DNA of 64,000 nt, taken from assembly GCA_035772405.1 (NCBI GenBank), contig JAYKKM010000010.1:1205001-1269000 (forward strand), written 5' to 3'. The position numbers and the translations under genes are program-made. Shown here piece after piece: positions 11,587 to 21,863 of the stretch; the stretch's first letter is position 1, and the number at the start of each line of letters is the position of its first letter. Under the pieces are notes generated by a model. That model did not search any database, was not told where the DNA came from, and was given only the letters and a program-made list of their open reading frames with translations. This DNA is from Chrysogorgia sp. JL179-B06 (taxonomy: Eukaryota; Cnidaria; Anthozoa; Scleralcyonacea; Chrysogorgiidae).

Positions 11587-12661
11587 CAGGGGCGGATCCA
11601 GGGGGTTGCAACCGTTGCATTTGCAACGGTCAGATTTTCCAAATTAAATATGCTAATTATGCCATTCCGAGATAAGAATGCTGGCCAGTAATCTGCATCA
11701 GACAATCTTGCTTTTCAAATTTGTTATTCAAAATGATTCGATAACTTGTAGTACATTGAGACTATTGTATAATGCTCCTAATACGTCTTATTATTATTAT
11801 TTTGCATCGCACATCGCGTGGGTTACGCCGGCTACGTGTCGACCGAAGATGCCGTCTTGCTTTGATTCAAAATAACTCGATTACTTGAATTATTCGTAGA
11901 CCATATTCTAGTTTTGCGTAACATCAGTCAGGGTATGGCAGCCCCGTTGCTAAGCTCTCTGAAGGTTGGAGACTATAGCAACATGCTCCATTTCCGCTAC
12001 AGTCAGATAAAAATAACCCGTTGCAGATGCTATTTTTAGTAAAGTATGCGACGGTCAAGGGTTGCAGACCAATCAAAAGGCTACAATCGCATGACGTTTG
12101 CGACGGTCAGCTACGGTCAGATTCCCCCCATTCAAAAAATCAAGCAAACCACTCCTGATTCAGGCCGGACGATGTTAAATATCAGACTCAGCAAAATTGC
12201 GCCAAATGACGATGAATTCCAACAACGTTTTACAGTAGCTGTATACATTGCGAGGAAACACTCGACGAAGAGAGAAGACAAGCAATAGCATAGTCCGTAT
12301 TATTACATTTTAAACTTCCGTTTCCCGAAAATCATGCAGGAATGATTGATGCTCCGTGGACTGAGGTTAGAGGTAAGTTATGAGTAATAACGTTTAATAT
12401 ATTCATGTGAATATGTAAATTTTGCCTGTCGGAATAATATATAGAGCTTGTTTTGTTCTCTTTCAGTCTGAATATATTTTGTATTTTCAAAATTCTCGAA
12501 AGTACCGACTCATATAAAGTGGACTCGCTGAGGGAGATGGAATTATCTAATATTATATGTTATATAGATATAGATAAAAATTATATCTTAATGAGCAGTA
12601 ATATTTTTATCTTCACATGTGAAGTTATATCATATTTATCAATTTCAATATAATACATATA

Positions 12662-12959
12662 GAGGATATTACACGGTGGTGCGAAGATATGAATTTTATC
12701 TTCGAGTGGTGAAAACAATGAGTAAAATATTGTTTTTACCACTCGAAGATAAAATTCATATCTTCAAGCAACCATGTAATTTTCCTTTTATTATATAGAT
12801 TCAATACAAAAGGTGGGAAAATATTTAATCACGTGATCGATATCTATGGAAAATATGTCACTGCACATATTTCTTAGTAATACACTCCCATCTATATAAT
12901 AAAAACACAATATTAGTGATCAATACTCGAAGATAATTTTGTATCTATGTAATATCCTC
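12662..12959. mobile_element. 298-bp MITE with internal hairpin
   Basis: Terminal repeats GAGGATATTACA and its complement at the right end. Inside, 12686-12770 forms a long hairpin (ATGAATTTTATCTTCGAGTG and its complement), and a third TCGAAGATAA copy lies near the right end. It interrupts the hAT-like element, so it is the younger insertion. Confidence 0.7.
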
Positions 12960-13639
12960 AATTTATTTTTTACCTCAATTTATTTTGTTCTCACTGGGTA
13001 ATTTAATCCCTAAATGCCCTGGCCTTGAAACAGGGAAACTTTTTAATATTCCCTCAAAACAGGGAAAATGTCTATTAAATGTTTCCCTCATCAGCATGCA
13101 TGACTCGAACATGCACTTGGTTGACAGTTTGCATGGAATTTCAAACAATACAAATTATATTTCATCTGTAAGCTATTATAAACTAATTAATACCTTGTCA
13201 TGCAGGGCAATCAGTGATTAAGGCCCCAGTTACACCATACTGGATTGCTACCTTGCAATCCAGCATACAAATCATAGCGAAAAGGTGTATGAGCTAATAA
13301 CAAGGTCTCTTGTAAACTAAGGACTTTATTATTAGCTGCTCATGCACTTTCATTCCTTTTCAGGCTTTTGATTCCTACAACGTCCTACCACTTTACTCCC
13401 ACTGATACTCCATTGAGCATTAAACCTGCCATACACCCTAACCTTGACTAGTACTACTCCCTCTTGCTCAGTCTGTTTGCTGCTCAACTGTGAAAATAGC
13501 AAATGATTTAACATTTTCACATCTCATTAATTATTAGTTTGTTTTTCCCCATGCATTTGATTGGCTACTTTCAACTTATGTCACCCTTTTGGCTTATATA
13601 AGCCCTATTTATTTTATTTCACCACATTTTACTCTGATG

Positions 13640-14060
13640 AAGGGCTCTTTTTACTGCAGAACGAAGATGATTTTAACTTTCCTAACTACTATTTTGCTGT
13701 TTGAACCTAGACAATATTGACTTAATCTTACATGTAAATATACCATTATCACGTTATGCTGCAGAGCCAAGATGATTTTCATGAACTGGTTATCCTTCCT
13801 AGCTACCATTAACCATTTTGCTACTGGACCTACATGTAGATGATTTTGAACTGATTATCCTTCCTAATTGCCATTTTGCTGCAGAACCAAGATGATTTTT
13901 ACCTGATGATTGTTCCTAACTATTATTATACTGTAGAACCAAGATTATTTTGTACTTTTTACACTTCCTACTATACATGTAACTATCATTTTGCTGCAGA
14001 ACCAAGATGATTTTGAGATGATCATCCTTCCTAACCAAGTGATTTTAACTTAGTAATGTA
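13640..14060. repeat. Degenerate 50-80-bp tandem repeat in the hAT-like element
   Basis: About six units share GCAGAACCAAGATGATTTT and CCTTCCTAACT. The same core (ATGATTTT...CCTTCCTA) recurs in the tandem block at 38230-38960, so the two hAT-like elements share this subterminal module. Confidence 0.7.
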
Positions 14061-14142
14061 ACTACAATTATTATGCTGGTGTGGACATTCTTTTTAAATA
14101 AAAGGCAACAAAAATATTTTCCTGCAGTAAGGAATGTAAAAC

Positions 14143-14402
14143 AAAGGACGATCTGCCTGGTTACTCAGCTAAGCGTACTTTTTTATTTTTGATTCGGAAT
14201 CCAAAATCAAAGCGAAGCGAAAGCTAAACGATTTATTCGATTAGTATTTGTTATTTTCATGTTGGTGGGTTATTTTTGACGCCTTATAAGTAAAGCGTAA
14301 TGACAATTTAATGTCTAATCGTGGTGTGAAACGAGAAGGAGCTGGAAGGCGCTGAAATTAGTGCTGGCTGAGTAACCAGGCAAATCGTGACAGCCTCTTT
14401 AA
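14143..14402. mobile_element. MITE copy 2 (related to 5263-5573)
   Basis: Shares ACGATCTGCCTGG, CAGCTAAGCGTACTT and the internal part GGAATCCAAAATCAAAGCGA with the intronic MITE. The left terminus lost about 10 bp and the middle is shorter. Right end is ...CAGCCTCTTTAA. Confidence 0.75.
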
Positions 14403-14629
14403 GGAGAAATGTGCGAAGAGAACGTGATTTGGGTTCAAAAATATACAGTGTTTTTAGTTTAAAAAGTGTTGTCAAAATGAAGGAAATAGCGTTTCAGAGG
14501 TTGTAGAATTTCAAAATTTTCAGGGGGGGGGGGGCATGCCCCCTAACCCCCTAGAAGGATCGCGCCTTCGGCGCGATATCTTCCTTCACTGCAACGGTCA
14601 GATTTTAGGCTGGATCCGCCCCTGACTAT

Positions 14630-15561
14630 AATAGGTTTTTAGTCAAAAATATGTGCATGGTGTGACTGATGGCGGATACACCAAATCAGATAAATAATTA
14701 GCGTAAGGATGTTGTCTGTCTCAACATCACGACAAAAATGAAACGCTAATATTAAACTCGCAGTGCAAGAGAGGATGTACTGTACATACGAAAACTAAAG
14801 GTCATATAAATGCGCACCAATTTTTATTGTTTATAATTCCTGGTTAATCAATCGCGCTGCATATTAAACATTCATTCTAATCGCAGGAATTAATGGTAGT
14901 TGGATCTAACAAAATTAGATCTACCCTTAAATAGAAACATATGGCAAACAGATGTTCCACTGATACGAATTGATTCACGCAAAAATTAAGTATGTTGCGG
15001 TAGAGCGCTCTGTGATGACGCGCGCGCGTGTTCGTATAGTCATATAGATGCCTTGGTGTTGTGGTATCTGCGGAATATTTTCGGCTAAGACCTTTCAGCA
15101 ACAGTTCTCAATCTGCACATCGGAAGATGCCATCGTAATGACCAGAATTAACACTGCTATGTCTAACACTGGCATCGGACGGTTGCACGACATGCAACCG
15201 AACGTTTAGAAGATATTACTCTTGGCGCAAACACACGAACCGTCACCACGATATCGATGGAGTTGACAATGTCTGAATCAAAACTTGATCCGACGAAAGT
15301 CGCCATTACGATGCCATCTTAATATCTTAATACAACAGTGAGAAGAGGAGTAATTTTTACCCCACTAGCTTTTATCCTCCAGCTTCCCGTATATACACTC
15401 CAATGGGGGTAATTATTACTCCATTTTATTTTTTACTCCCGTTTATCACTTTATCCCCCCAACTTTTACCCCCGAACGGGAGTAATTTTTGCTCCGTTTC
15501 AGGTTACCCCTTTTGCGGGAGTAATTTTTAACCCGCACAAGAGTACATTTTACTCCCTAAA
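14630..15561. other. Unassigned region with a GGGAGTAATTTTT-type degenerate repeat
   Basis: No convincing gene; the 74-residue frame at 14877-15101 shows no motif. GATGCCATCGTAATG near 15126 has an inverted partner near 15304. From about 15335 to 15555 there is a degenerate repeat of ACTCCC...GGGAGTAATTTTT units just before the first LINE tail. Confidence 0.45.
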
Positions 15562-17490
15562 ATTTACAGTGTAGATAGATAGATTTGATTTGATTTGAAA
15601 AATTTATTTAAGCACGGTAATTTTATCAAAGTTTGAACATATATAGTCATATATACAATCAAATTTGGTCTACCTAAAAGCCGTGCAATATATCAATAAT
15701 TAGTACTAAATACATTTTTTTTTCTTATTTAAAAATATCCAAAAATTACAAATATCCAAAAATTACAAATCCTACTAGGTTGGTGCAAATAACTAATGAA
15801 TCACAGCCCAAGCTTTTTTGTTAACTTTTCTAAGGAAGATGCATTTTTACAGTCATCTGGAAGAGAATTCCAGATTTTAGCACCTGTATACGCAAAGCTT
15901 GAATTGTAATAATTTGTTGAATTGTTTGGAAGTGCAAGAGTGGAATTAGATTGGCGCAGATTATAATAATCTGAACTACAACTAAAGGTAAACATTTCAG
16001 ATAAATATGAAGGAGCAAGGCCACTCATTATTTTATACATTAAGATTGCCTTATGTTTATTTCTCATTTCTTTGATAGTCAGCCAACCCAGTTCATATCG
16101 AATCAGTGAAGACGACTTCAAGTATGAGGATTTAGTAATAATACGGGCTGCTCGATTTTGCAATTTTTGTAGTTTACTTTCTAGAGAATCACTAATGCTA
16201 TCCCAAACAATTGAACAATATGAAAAATATGGTTCAATAATAGCATTGTATAGGGATAATAAACAGTTAACATTTAGAAAATCTCTTACTTTTTTAAGTA
16301 CTCCAAGATTCCGTGTTACTTTTAATCTAATACTATATATGTGCTTGTCCCAAGTTAAATATTCATCAATATTGACCCCCAAACATTTCACTGTTCCAAC
16401 TTTACATAAGGATAAGCCACCTACAGACAATGCAACATTACCCTCAAGAACTGCCAGCTTCTGTCGAGAACCAATCAACATAAACTCTGTTTTCAAAACA
16501 TTTAGAGTTAGTTTATTAACACAAAGCCAATTGGAAATTTTGTTTAGGTCACTAGTCATTTGAGCTTGAATATTTTCCAAATTGTGTCCTATGAAGGTCA
16601 TGTTGGTATCGTCAGCAAATAGTCTACCCACACTGTAATCTAAACATTTAGATATATCGTTGATGTAAATTAGGAACAGTATAGGTCCAAGGATAGACCC
16701 TTGTGGAACCCCACATCTAATGGACTTTTTTTCAGAATAAGTTCCATTAACTTGACAAATTTGTTGTCTATTGGACAAGTACGATCCAAACCACTCAAAA
16801 CTTTTATTATCCACTCCATAATAAGCTAATTTCATCAATAAAATTTCATGATCAATGGTGTCGAAAGCTTTTTTAAGATCTAAAAATATGACACCATTGA
16901 CCATGCCTTTATCAATATTAAAACACCACTGATTTGTCATATCAAGGAGCGCAGTTAGTGTTGAGTGCAAGGATCGAAAGCCAGATTGACGTGAGACAAG
17001 AAGCTCATTTTCTGATAAGTATGAGAAAAATTGATTATATATTAATCGCTCAAATAAGCGAGCTATTGTCGATAAGACTGAAATTGGTCTGTAGTTATTA
17101 ACATCATTTTGCTTGCCAGATTTATACAATGGAAAAACCCTCGCAATTTTCAAATCATCTGGGAATACTTTACATTCAATTGACAAATTGAAAATGCTTG
17201 TGAGGGATTTGAAAATAAATGGGCCTGCAAGTTTAAGTATTTTGTTTGAAATTTTGTCAAGGCCAGAGGCTTTACGCAGATTCAATTTTTGAATTAACTT
17301 GAGAACACTATTATTACCAATCCTGGAAAATTCAAATCTTGAATTTGTTTGGGATAAATAGTCCTCTGGCATTGAAGAATCAATTGAGAAGGGAACTTCA
17401 GAAGCCAATTTTGGACCAATATTAACAAAATGTGAATTAATATGATCAGCAATATCATGGGGTTCTCTTATAATTTCACCTGATGAGGAT
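15562..17490 (-). mobile_element. LINE family A, 5'-truncated copy
   Basis: The 3' end is at 15562 (minus strand), with a short TCTATCTATC tail and the family's CACGG...CCGTG 3'-UTR pair. The sequence is nearly identical to the plus-strand copy at 34360-36255. The 5' end breaks off at about 17490, exactly where GATAGATAGATA begins. Confidence 0.9.
15801..17408 (-). CDS. LINE family A reverse transcriptase (partial ORF2, intact to the stop)
   Basis: 535 codons of ORF2, with the frame open to the truncation at about 17488. RT blocks in order: NNYRPISVLSTI, RQSGFRSLHST, VIFLDLKKAFDTIDHEIL, GVPQGSILGPILFLIYIND, and the catalytic FADD in LFADDTNM. The thumb and C-terminal region typical of CR1/L2-type LINEs follows ([24 protein letters not shown]). 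The endonuclease is missing because of 5' truncation. It is intact where the plus-strand copy has a 5-bp insertion and a 9-bp deletion, so this copy shows the undamaged family reading frame. Confidence 0.9.
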   Translation of the reverse strand: MASEVPFSIDSSMPEDYLSQTNSRFEFSRIGNNSVLKLIQKLNLRKASGLDKISNKILKLAGPFIFKSLTSIFNLSIECKVFPDDLKIARVFPLYKSGKQNDVNNYRPISVLSTIARLFERLIYNQFFSYLSENELLVSRQSGFRSLHSTLTALLDMTNQWCFNIDKGMVNGVIFLDLKKAFDTIDHEILLMKLAYYGVDNKSFEWFGSYLSNRQQICQVNGTYSEKKSIRCGVPQGSILGPILFLIYINDISKCLDYSVGRLFADDTNMTFIGHNLENIQAQMTSDLNKISNWLCVNKLTLNVLKTEFMLIGSRQKLAVLEGNVALSVGGLSLCKVGTVKCLGVNIDEYLTWDKHIYSIRLKVTRNLGVLKKVRDFLNVNCLLSLYNAIIEPYFSYCSIVWDSISDSLESKLQKLQNRAARIITKSSYLKSSSLIRYELGWLTIKEMRNKHKAILMYKIMSGLAPSYLSEMFTFSCSSDYYNLRQSNSTLALPNNSTNYYNSSFAYTGAKIWNSLPDDCKNASSLEKLTKKLGL

Positions 17491-17493
17491 AGA

Positions 17494-18059
17494 TAGATAG
17501 ATAAAATTTATTTAAACACGGTATAGTTCTATCAGAAATAAAAATTACATGAATTCCTAGCTCTGGTCTACCTAGAAGCCGTGTTATTGATAACTAAATA
17601 TATTTACAAGATTTTTTAGGATTTTTGTTTTTAAAGATAAAGATATTTACAATATGTACAAAGGATATAACTAGATATTAATGTTGTCAATGCAAAAGTT
17701 ATGGTTCCGAATTTCTTTCTTAAAATTTGAAAGTTTTTTTCATTTTTTAATGAGTTGGGTAAAGAATTCCACATAATAGGTCCAGACACACCAAAGCTAT
17801 CATAATAGCTTTTAGTTCTAACTTTTGATATTTGGATATTGTTTGATGTTCTGAGGTCATAAACAGTTGAACCAATCTGTTTTTCAGATATTTCATTTAA
17901 ATAGGATGGAGCTTGGCCATTAACAATTTTATGCATCATTATAGATTTCTGACATTTTCTTTTATGGTCTAGAGTTGACCATTTTAAGTCAGAAAACATA
18001 TCACAAGTGTGCACTGAATATGGAGCACTTGTGATGATACGGGCTGCTCGGTTTTGTAG

Positions 18060-18060
<1 letters not shown>
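17494..18060 (-). mobile_element. LINE family C, short 3' fragment
   Basis: 3' UTR with the AACACGG/CCGTGTT pair and the C-terminal 127 codons of ORF2 (17631-18014, VSGPIMWNSLPNSLKNEKNF). It matches 24379-24950. The 5' break at 18060 falls directly on the (GATA)n array. Confidence 0.85.
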
Positions 18061-18237
<177 letters not shown>

Positions 18238-20122
18238 AATTTTATTTAAACACGGTGGTTCTATCAGAAATTAAGAATTACAAAAGTATAAAAATTAAAT
18301 CTGGTCTACCTAGAAGCCGTGTATACAACTTAACAAAAAACAATATTTACATATTTTTGTTCTTTTTAGTTTGATTATCTATTTACAACTATAATACAAT
18401 TACTATAATACAGAGAAGCTACATATTGGAGCTATATATGGTTGTTGTCAATGCAGAAATCATGTCTTCTAATTTTCTGCTTAAATTTTGAGAAAGTCTT
18501 CTCGTTTTTGAGAGAAGTTGGCAATGAGTTCCAGAGCATGGATCCGGAAACTGCAAAACTTCTTTTGTAACTTTCAGTTCTAACATTTGGTATCTGAACA
18601 TTTCTGTCAGATGACCTTGTGTTGTAATTGATTGAGCTAAATTGTTTCTCAAACATTTCAGACATATATGATGGGGCACAATTGTTTACAATTTTGTGCA
18701 TCATAATAGCTTTTTGATATTTCCTTTTTTGGATAAGAGATGACCATTGCAGATCAGAAAAAACGTCACACGTGTGGACTGTGTACGGTGCACCTGTAAT
18801 GATACGAGCTGCACGATTTTGTAATTTTTGGAGTTGATCTGCCAACGTCTTGTCAATGCTATCCCACACAACACTGCAATAATTGAAGTGGGGTTCAACT
18901 ATTGAGTTATAAACATTAATGAGAAGCTGGCGATTAAGGAATGGTTTGGCTTTTTTCAAAGCCCTTAAATTTGTTGAAACTTTCTTTTTGATGCTTTCTA
19001 CATGACCTTTCCAAGTTAGAGAATCATCAATCTTTAGGCCTAAGCACTTAACCTCATGAGCCTGTTTTAAGGCAATACCATTAACTGATAAATCTAAATT
19101 TTCAGTAAGGGTGGCTAACCTTTGTCTGGAGCCAATCACCATAAATTCAGATTTAATTACATTCAGTGTGAGCTTATTAACACAAAGCCATTCAACTACA
19201 CACTGAATATCATTTTGTAACATTGATTCAATCTCTTGAATGTTACAGCTTGATACAGTTAGGTTGGTATCATCAGCATACATTCTCGTTGAACTATATG
19301 TAACACAACTTGGTAAATCATTTATATATATTAGGAAAAGAAGTGGGCCTAAAATAGTCCCTTGTGGAACACCACAGGAAAGCTGTTGTGTATCAGATAG
19401 GGTGCCATTTACGGTACACATTTGCATCCGATCACTGAGATATGATTTAAACCAGGCAATAGCTGGCTGATCTAGGCCAAAATAATGCAACTTCTGTAGA
19501 AGTATTTCGTGATCAACAGTATCAAAAGCCTTTTTTAGGTCTAAAAATATGGCACCATTAACAAGTTTCCTGTCAATGTTGAAACACCATTCATTGGTAA
19601 GATCCAACATTGCTGTTGTAGTGGAAAACAATGAACGGAAACCAGATTGTTTTGGATTTATCAAGTTGTGTTTTGTTACATAGCTTTCTAGTTGGTGATA
19701 TACAAGTTTTTCAAAAATACGAGCAACTGCTGAGATAACAGAAATGGGTCTATAATTGTTCGAATCACAACGGTCTCCTGTTTTGAATATTGGTGTCACT
19801 TTTGCCATTTTCCAGTCACAGGGGACTATATTGGCTTCGAGTGAAAAATTGAATAGATCAGTTAACGATGCACATATATATGGTGCAGATATTTTCAAAA
19901 TCTTGTTTGAAATTTTATCTACTCCAACTGCTTTTCCTGCATCACTGCTTTTGAGTAAATTTAGGACTTGAGAAGGAGAGACCTTTTCAAAGCTAAAAAT
20001 TGAGTTGGTTGTAGGTAAATAATCTTTGAAAGATTTTTCATTTGACGGCGATGGTATTTTTGATGCCAGTTTAGGACCAATTTCAGTAAAATGAGTGTTA
20101 AGGGTGTTTGCAATATCCTTGG
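18238..20122 (-). mobile_element. LINE family B copy 1, 5'-truncated
   Basis: The 3' end at 18238 is preceded by the GATA array (its TCTA tail on the coding strand). Over 98% similar by eye to 21864-23750 and 26781-28670. The 5' break is at about 20122, again at the start of a GATA array. Confidence 0.9.
18432..19898 (-). CDS. LINE family B reverse transcriptase (partial ORF2)
   Basis: 488 codons from the first Met; the frame stays open upstream to the truncation. RT blocks: NNYRPISVISAV, KQSGFRSLFSTTTAMLDLTN, IFLDLKKAFDTVDHEILL, CGVPQGTILGPLLFLIYIND, and YADD in TRMYADDTNL. The C-terminal part ([26 protein letters not shown]) is the usual CR1/L2-type tail. No frame break, but the endonuclease is lost by truncation. 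Confidence 0.9.
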   Translation of the reverse strand: MKISAPYICASLTDLFNFSLEANIVPCDWKMAKVTPIFKTGDRCDSNNYRPISVISAVARIFEKLVYHQLESYVTKHNLINPKQSGFRSLFSTTTAMLDLTNEWCFNIDRKLVNGAIFLDLKKAFDTVDHEILLQKLHYFGLDQPAIAWFKSYLSDRMQMCTVNGTLSDTQQLSCGVPQGTILGPLLFLIYINDLPSCVTYSSTRMYADDTNLTVSSCNIQEIESMLQNDIQCVVEWLCVNKLTLNVIKSEFMVIGSRQRLATLTENLDLSVNGIALKQAHEVKCLGLKIDDSLTWKGHVESIKKKVSTNLRALKKAKPFLNRQLLINVYNSIVEPHFNYCSVVWDSIDKTLADQLQKLQNRAARIITGAPYTVHTCDVFSDLQWSSLIQKRKYQKAIMMHKIVNNCAPSYMSEMFEKQFSSINYNTRSSDRNVQIPNVRTESYKRSFAVSGSMLWNSLPTSLKNEKTFSKFKQKIRRHDFCIDNNHI

Positions 20123-20123
20123 C

Positions 20124-20184
<61 letters not shown>

Positions 20185-20267
20185 TATAGATATATAGATA
20201 TATAGATATATAGATATATAGATATATAGATATATAGTAGAGTGCTGCGTAGACAGTGTTTTGAATA

Positions 20268-20422
20268 TATAGCAAAGTGAAAAGGTGGTAAACTGCTAAG
20301 AATTTAGTGACGAGATACTGACGTTTCGAGCGGAGCCCTTCATCAGAGTAAGGGCTCCGCTCGAAACGTCAGTATCTCGTCACTAAATTCTTGGCAGTTT
20401 ACCACCTTTTCACTTTGCTATA
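20268..20422. repeat. Long hairpin, copy 1
   Basis: A near-perfect palindrome of 155 bp, arms about 73 bp, loop CATCAGAGT. The arm contains GACGTTTCGAGCGGAGCCCT. It is preceded by GTAGAGTGCTGCGTAGACAG (20236). Copy 2 at 20572-20726 has the same leader. One arm difference (CTGCTAAG versus CTTGGCAG). Confidence 0.85.
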
Positions 20423-20571
20423 GATATATAGATATATAGATATATAGATATATAGATATATAGATATATAGATATATAGATATATAGACACAGATATATA
20501 GATATATAGAAATATAGATATATAGATATATAGATATATAGTAGAGTGCTGCGTAGACAGTGTTTTGAATA

Positions 20572-20726
20572 TATAGCAAAGTGAAAAGGTGGTAAACTGC
20601 CAAGAATTTAGTGACGAGATACTGACGTTTCGAGCGGAGCCCTTCATCAGAGTAAGGGCTCCGCTCGAAACGTCAGTATCTCGTCACTAAATTCTTGGCA
20701 GTTTACCACCTTTTCACTTTGCTATA
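20572..20726. repeat. Long hairpin, copy 2
   Basis: Same palindrome and same leader sequence as copy 1, 304 bp downstream, with both arms matching perfectly here. The pair plus the intervening GATATA array looks like a direct duplication. Confidence 0.85.
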
Positions 20727-20771
20727 GATATATAGATATATAGATATATAGATAGATAGATATATAGATAT

Positions 20772-20890
<119 letters not shown>

Positions 20891-20972
20891 TATAGACATA
20901 TAGATATATAGATATATAGATATATAGACATATAGATATATAGATATATAGATATATAGATATATTGGCATT

Positions 20973-21180
20973 TCACTCGATCAAACTACATGTTGAAAGG
21001 ATTTATGGTGAAGGAAAATTTCGAGTGTTGGAATACATACATTTTAAGACCAAACCGGGACCAGTTGCGAAAAATGCAGCTTAGCGGCCTTCCGGTAGGA
21101 ATTGAACCTGCGACCCTGCGATTACTAGTGCAGCGCTCAACACTCGAAATTTTCCTTCACCATAAATCCTTTCAACATGT
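20973..21180 (-). repeat. tRNA-derived SINE-like repeat, inverted and truncated copy
   Basis: On the minus strand it carries the B-box side of the tRNA-like head (GGTTCAATTCC, CACTAGTAATCGCAGGGTC), then the body GCAACTGGTCCCGGTTTGGT. The A-box side is lost. 20991-21033 and 21139-21180 are inverted complements, so the block can fold back. Confidence 0.7.
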
Positions 21181-21421
21181 AGTTTGATCGAGCGAAATGC
21201 CAAAGAATCTTATCCCGGCATTACCACCATAAATACAGAGCTCTCGGCAACGGCTTCCGTAGCTCAGTGGTCAGAGCGCTGCACTAGCAATCGCAGGGTC
21301 GCGGGTTCAATTCCTACCGGAAGGCCGCTAAGTTGCATTTTTCGCAACTGGTCCCGGTTTGGTCTTAAAATGTATGTATTCCAACACTCGAAATTTTCCT
21401 TCACCATAAATCCTTTCAACA
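21174..21421 (+). repeat. tRNA-derived SINE-like repeat
   Basis: Leader (TTTCAACATGTAGTTTGATC to CTCTCGGCAAC), tRNA-like head at 21252-21326, body with GCATTTTTCGCAACTGGTCC, and end ...AAATCCTTTCAACAT running straight into (ATAGATAT)n. The same order appears at 30344-30738. The pol III promoter boxes and the repeat copies support a SINE. Confidence 0.75.
21252..21326 (+). tRNA. tRNA-Thr-like SINE head (probably not a functional tRNA)
   Basis: GGCTTCCGTAGCTCAGTGGT gives an A box and GGTTCAATTCC a B box. The D arm (GCTC/GAGC) pairs. The anticodon arm CTGCA-CTAGCAA-TCGCAG needs a bulge and reads AGC here, while the inverted copy nearby reads AGT (Thr). Acceptor strands GGCTTCC and GGAAGGCC pair only with a slip. 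Good promoter, poor cloverleaf: a SINE head. Confidence 0.5.
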
Positions 21422-21863
21422 TATAGATATATAGATATATAGATATATAGATATATAGATATATAGATATATAGATATATAGATATATAGATATATAGAT
21501 CTATAAATATATAGATATATAGATATATAGATATATAGATATATAGATATATGGATATATGGATATATGGATATATGGATATATGGATATATTGATATAT
21601 GGATATATGGATATATGGATACATGGATACATGGATACATGGATACATGGATATATGGATATATGGATATATGGATATATGGATATATGGATATATGGAT
21701 ATATGGATAGATGGATAGATGGATAGATGGATAGATGGACAGATGGACAGATGGACAGATGGACAGATGGACAGATGGACAGATGGACAGATGGACAGAT
21801 GGACAGATGGATAGATGGATAGATGGATAGATGGATAGATGGATAGATAGATAGATAGATAGA
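21421..21863. repeat. Graded GATATA/GGATATAT/GGACAGAT minisatellite
   Basis: The unit changes stepwise along the array: ATAGATAT, then GGATATAT, GGATACAT, GGATATAT, GGATAGAT, GGACAGAT, GGATAGAT, and GATA, where the next LINE 3' end starts. This layering looks like successive slippage or conversion of one 8-bp unit. Confidence 0.9.

Larger units (their letters stand above)
11587..14624. mobile_element. hAT-like non-autonomous element (3.0 kb)
   Basis: Ends are CAGGGGCGGATCCAG at 11587 and its complement ending 14624, followed inward on both sides by GCAACGGTCAGATTTT. ACTAT flanks both ends, a 5-bp duplication. The right subterminal region has a G-rich then C-rich run (14521-14552) and CCTTCGGCGCG. 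No transposase is left; the frame at 12046-12288 has no recognisable domain. Nested inside are a 298-bp MITE (12662-12959), a tandem repeat block and a second MITE (14143-14402). The CAGGGG start suggests hAT; the 5-bp duplication is shorter than the usual 8 bp. Confidence 0.65.

Noticed and set aside
12046..12288. 80-codon frame inside the hAT-like element as a gene
   Set aside because: No motif, no splice-linked partner and it lies in non-autonomous element sequence.
16072..16563. 163-codon plus-strand frame
   Set aside because: Antisense shadow of the LINE family A reverse transcriptase; the same shadow recurs opposite the other copy.
21252..21326. Functional nuclear tRNA gene
   Set aside because: Acceptor and anticodon stems pair poorly, copies vary in the anticodon, and the unit has a repeated body: a SINE head is the better reading.
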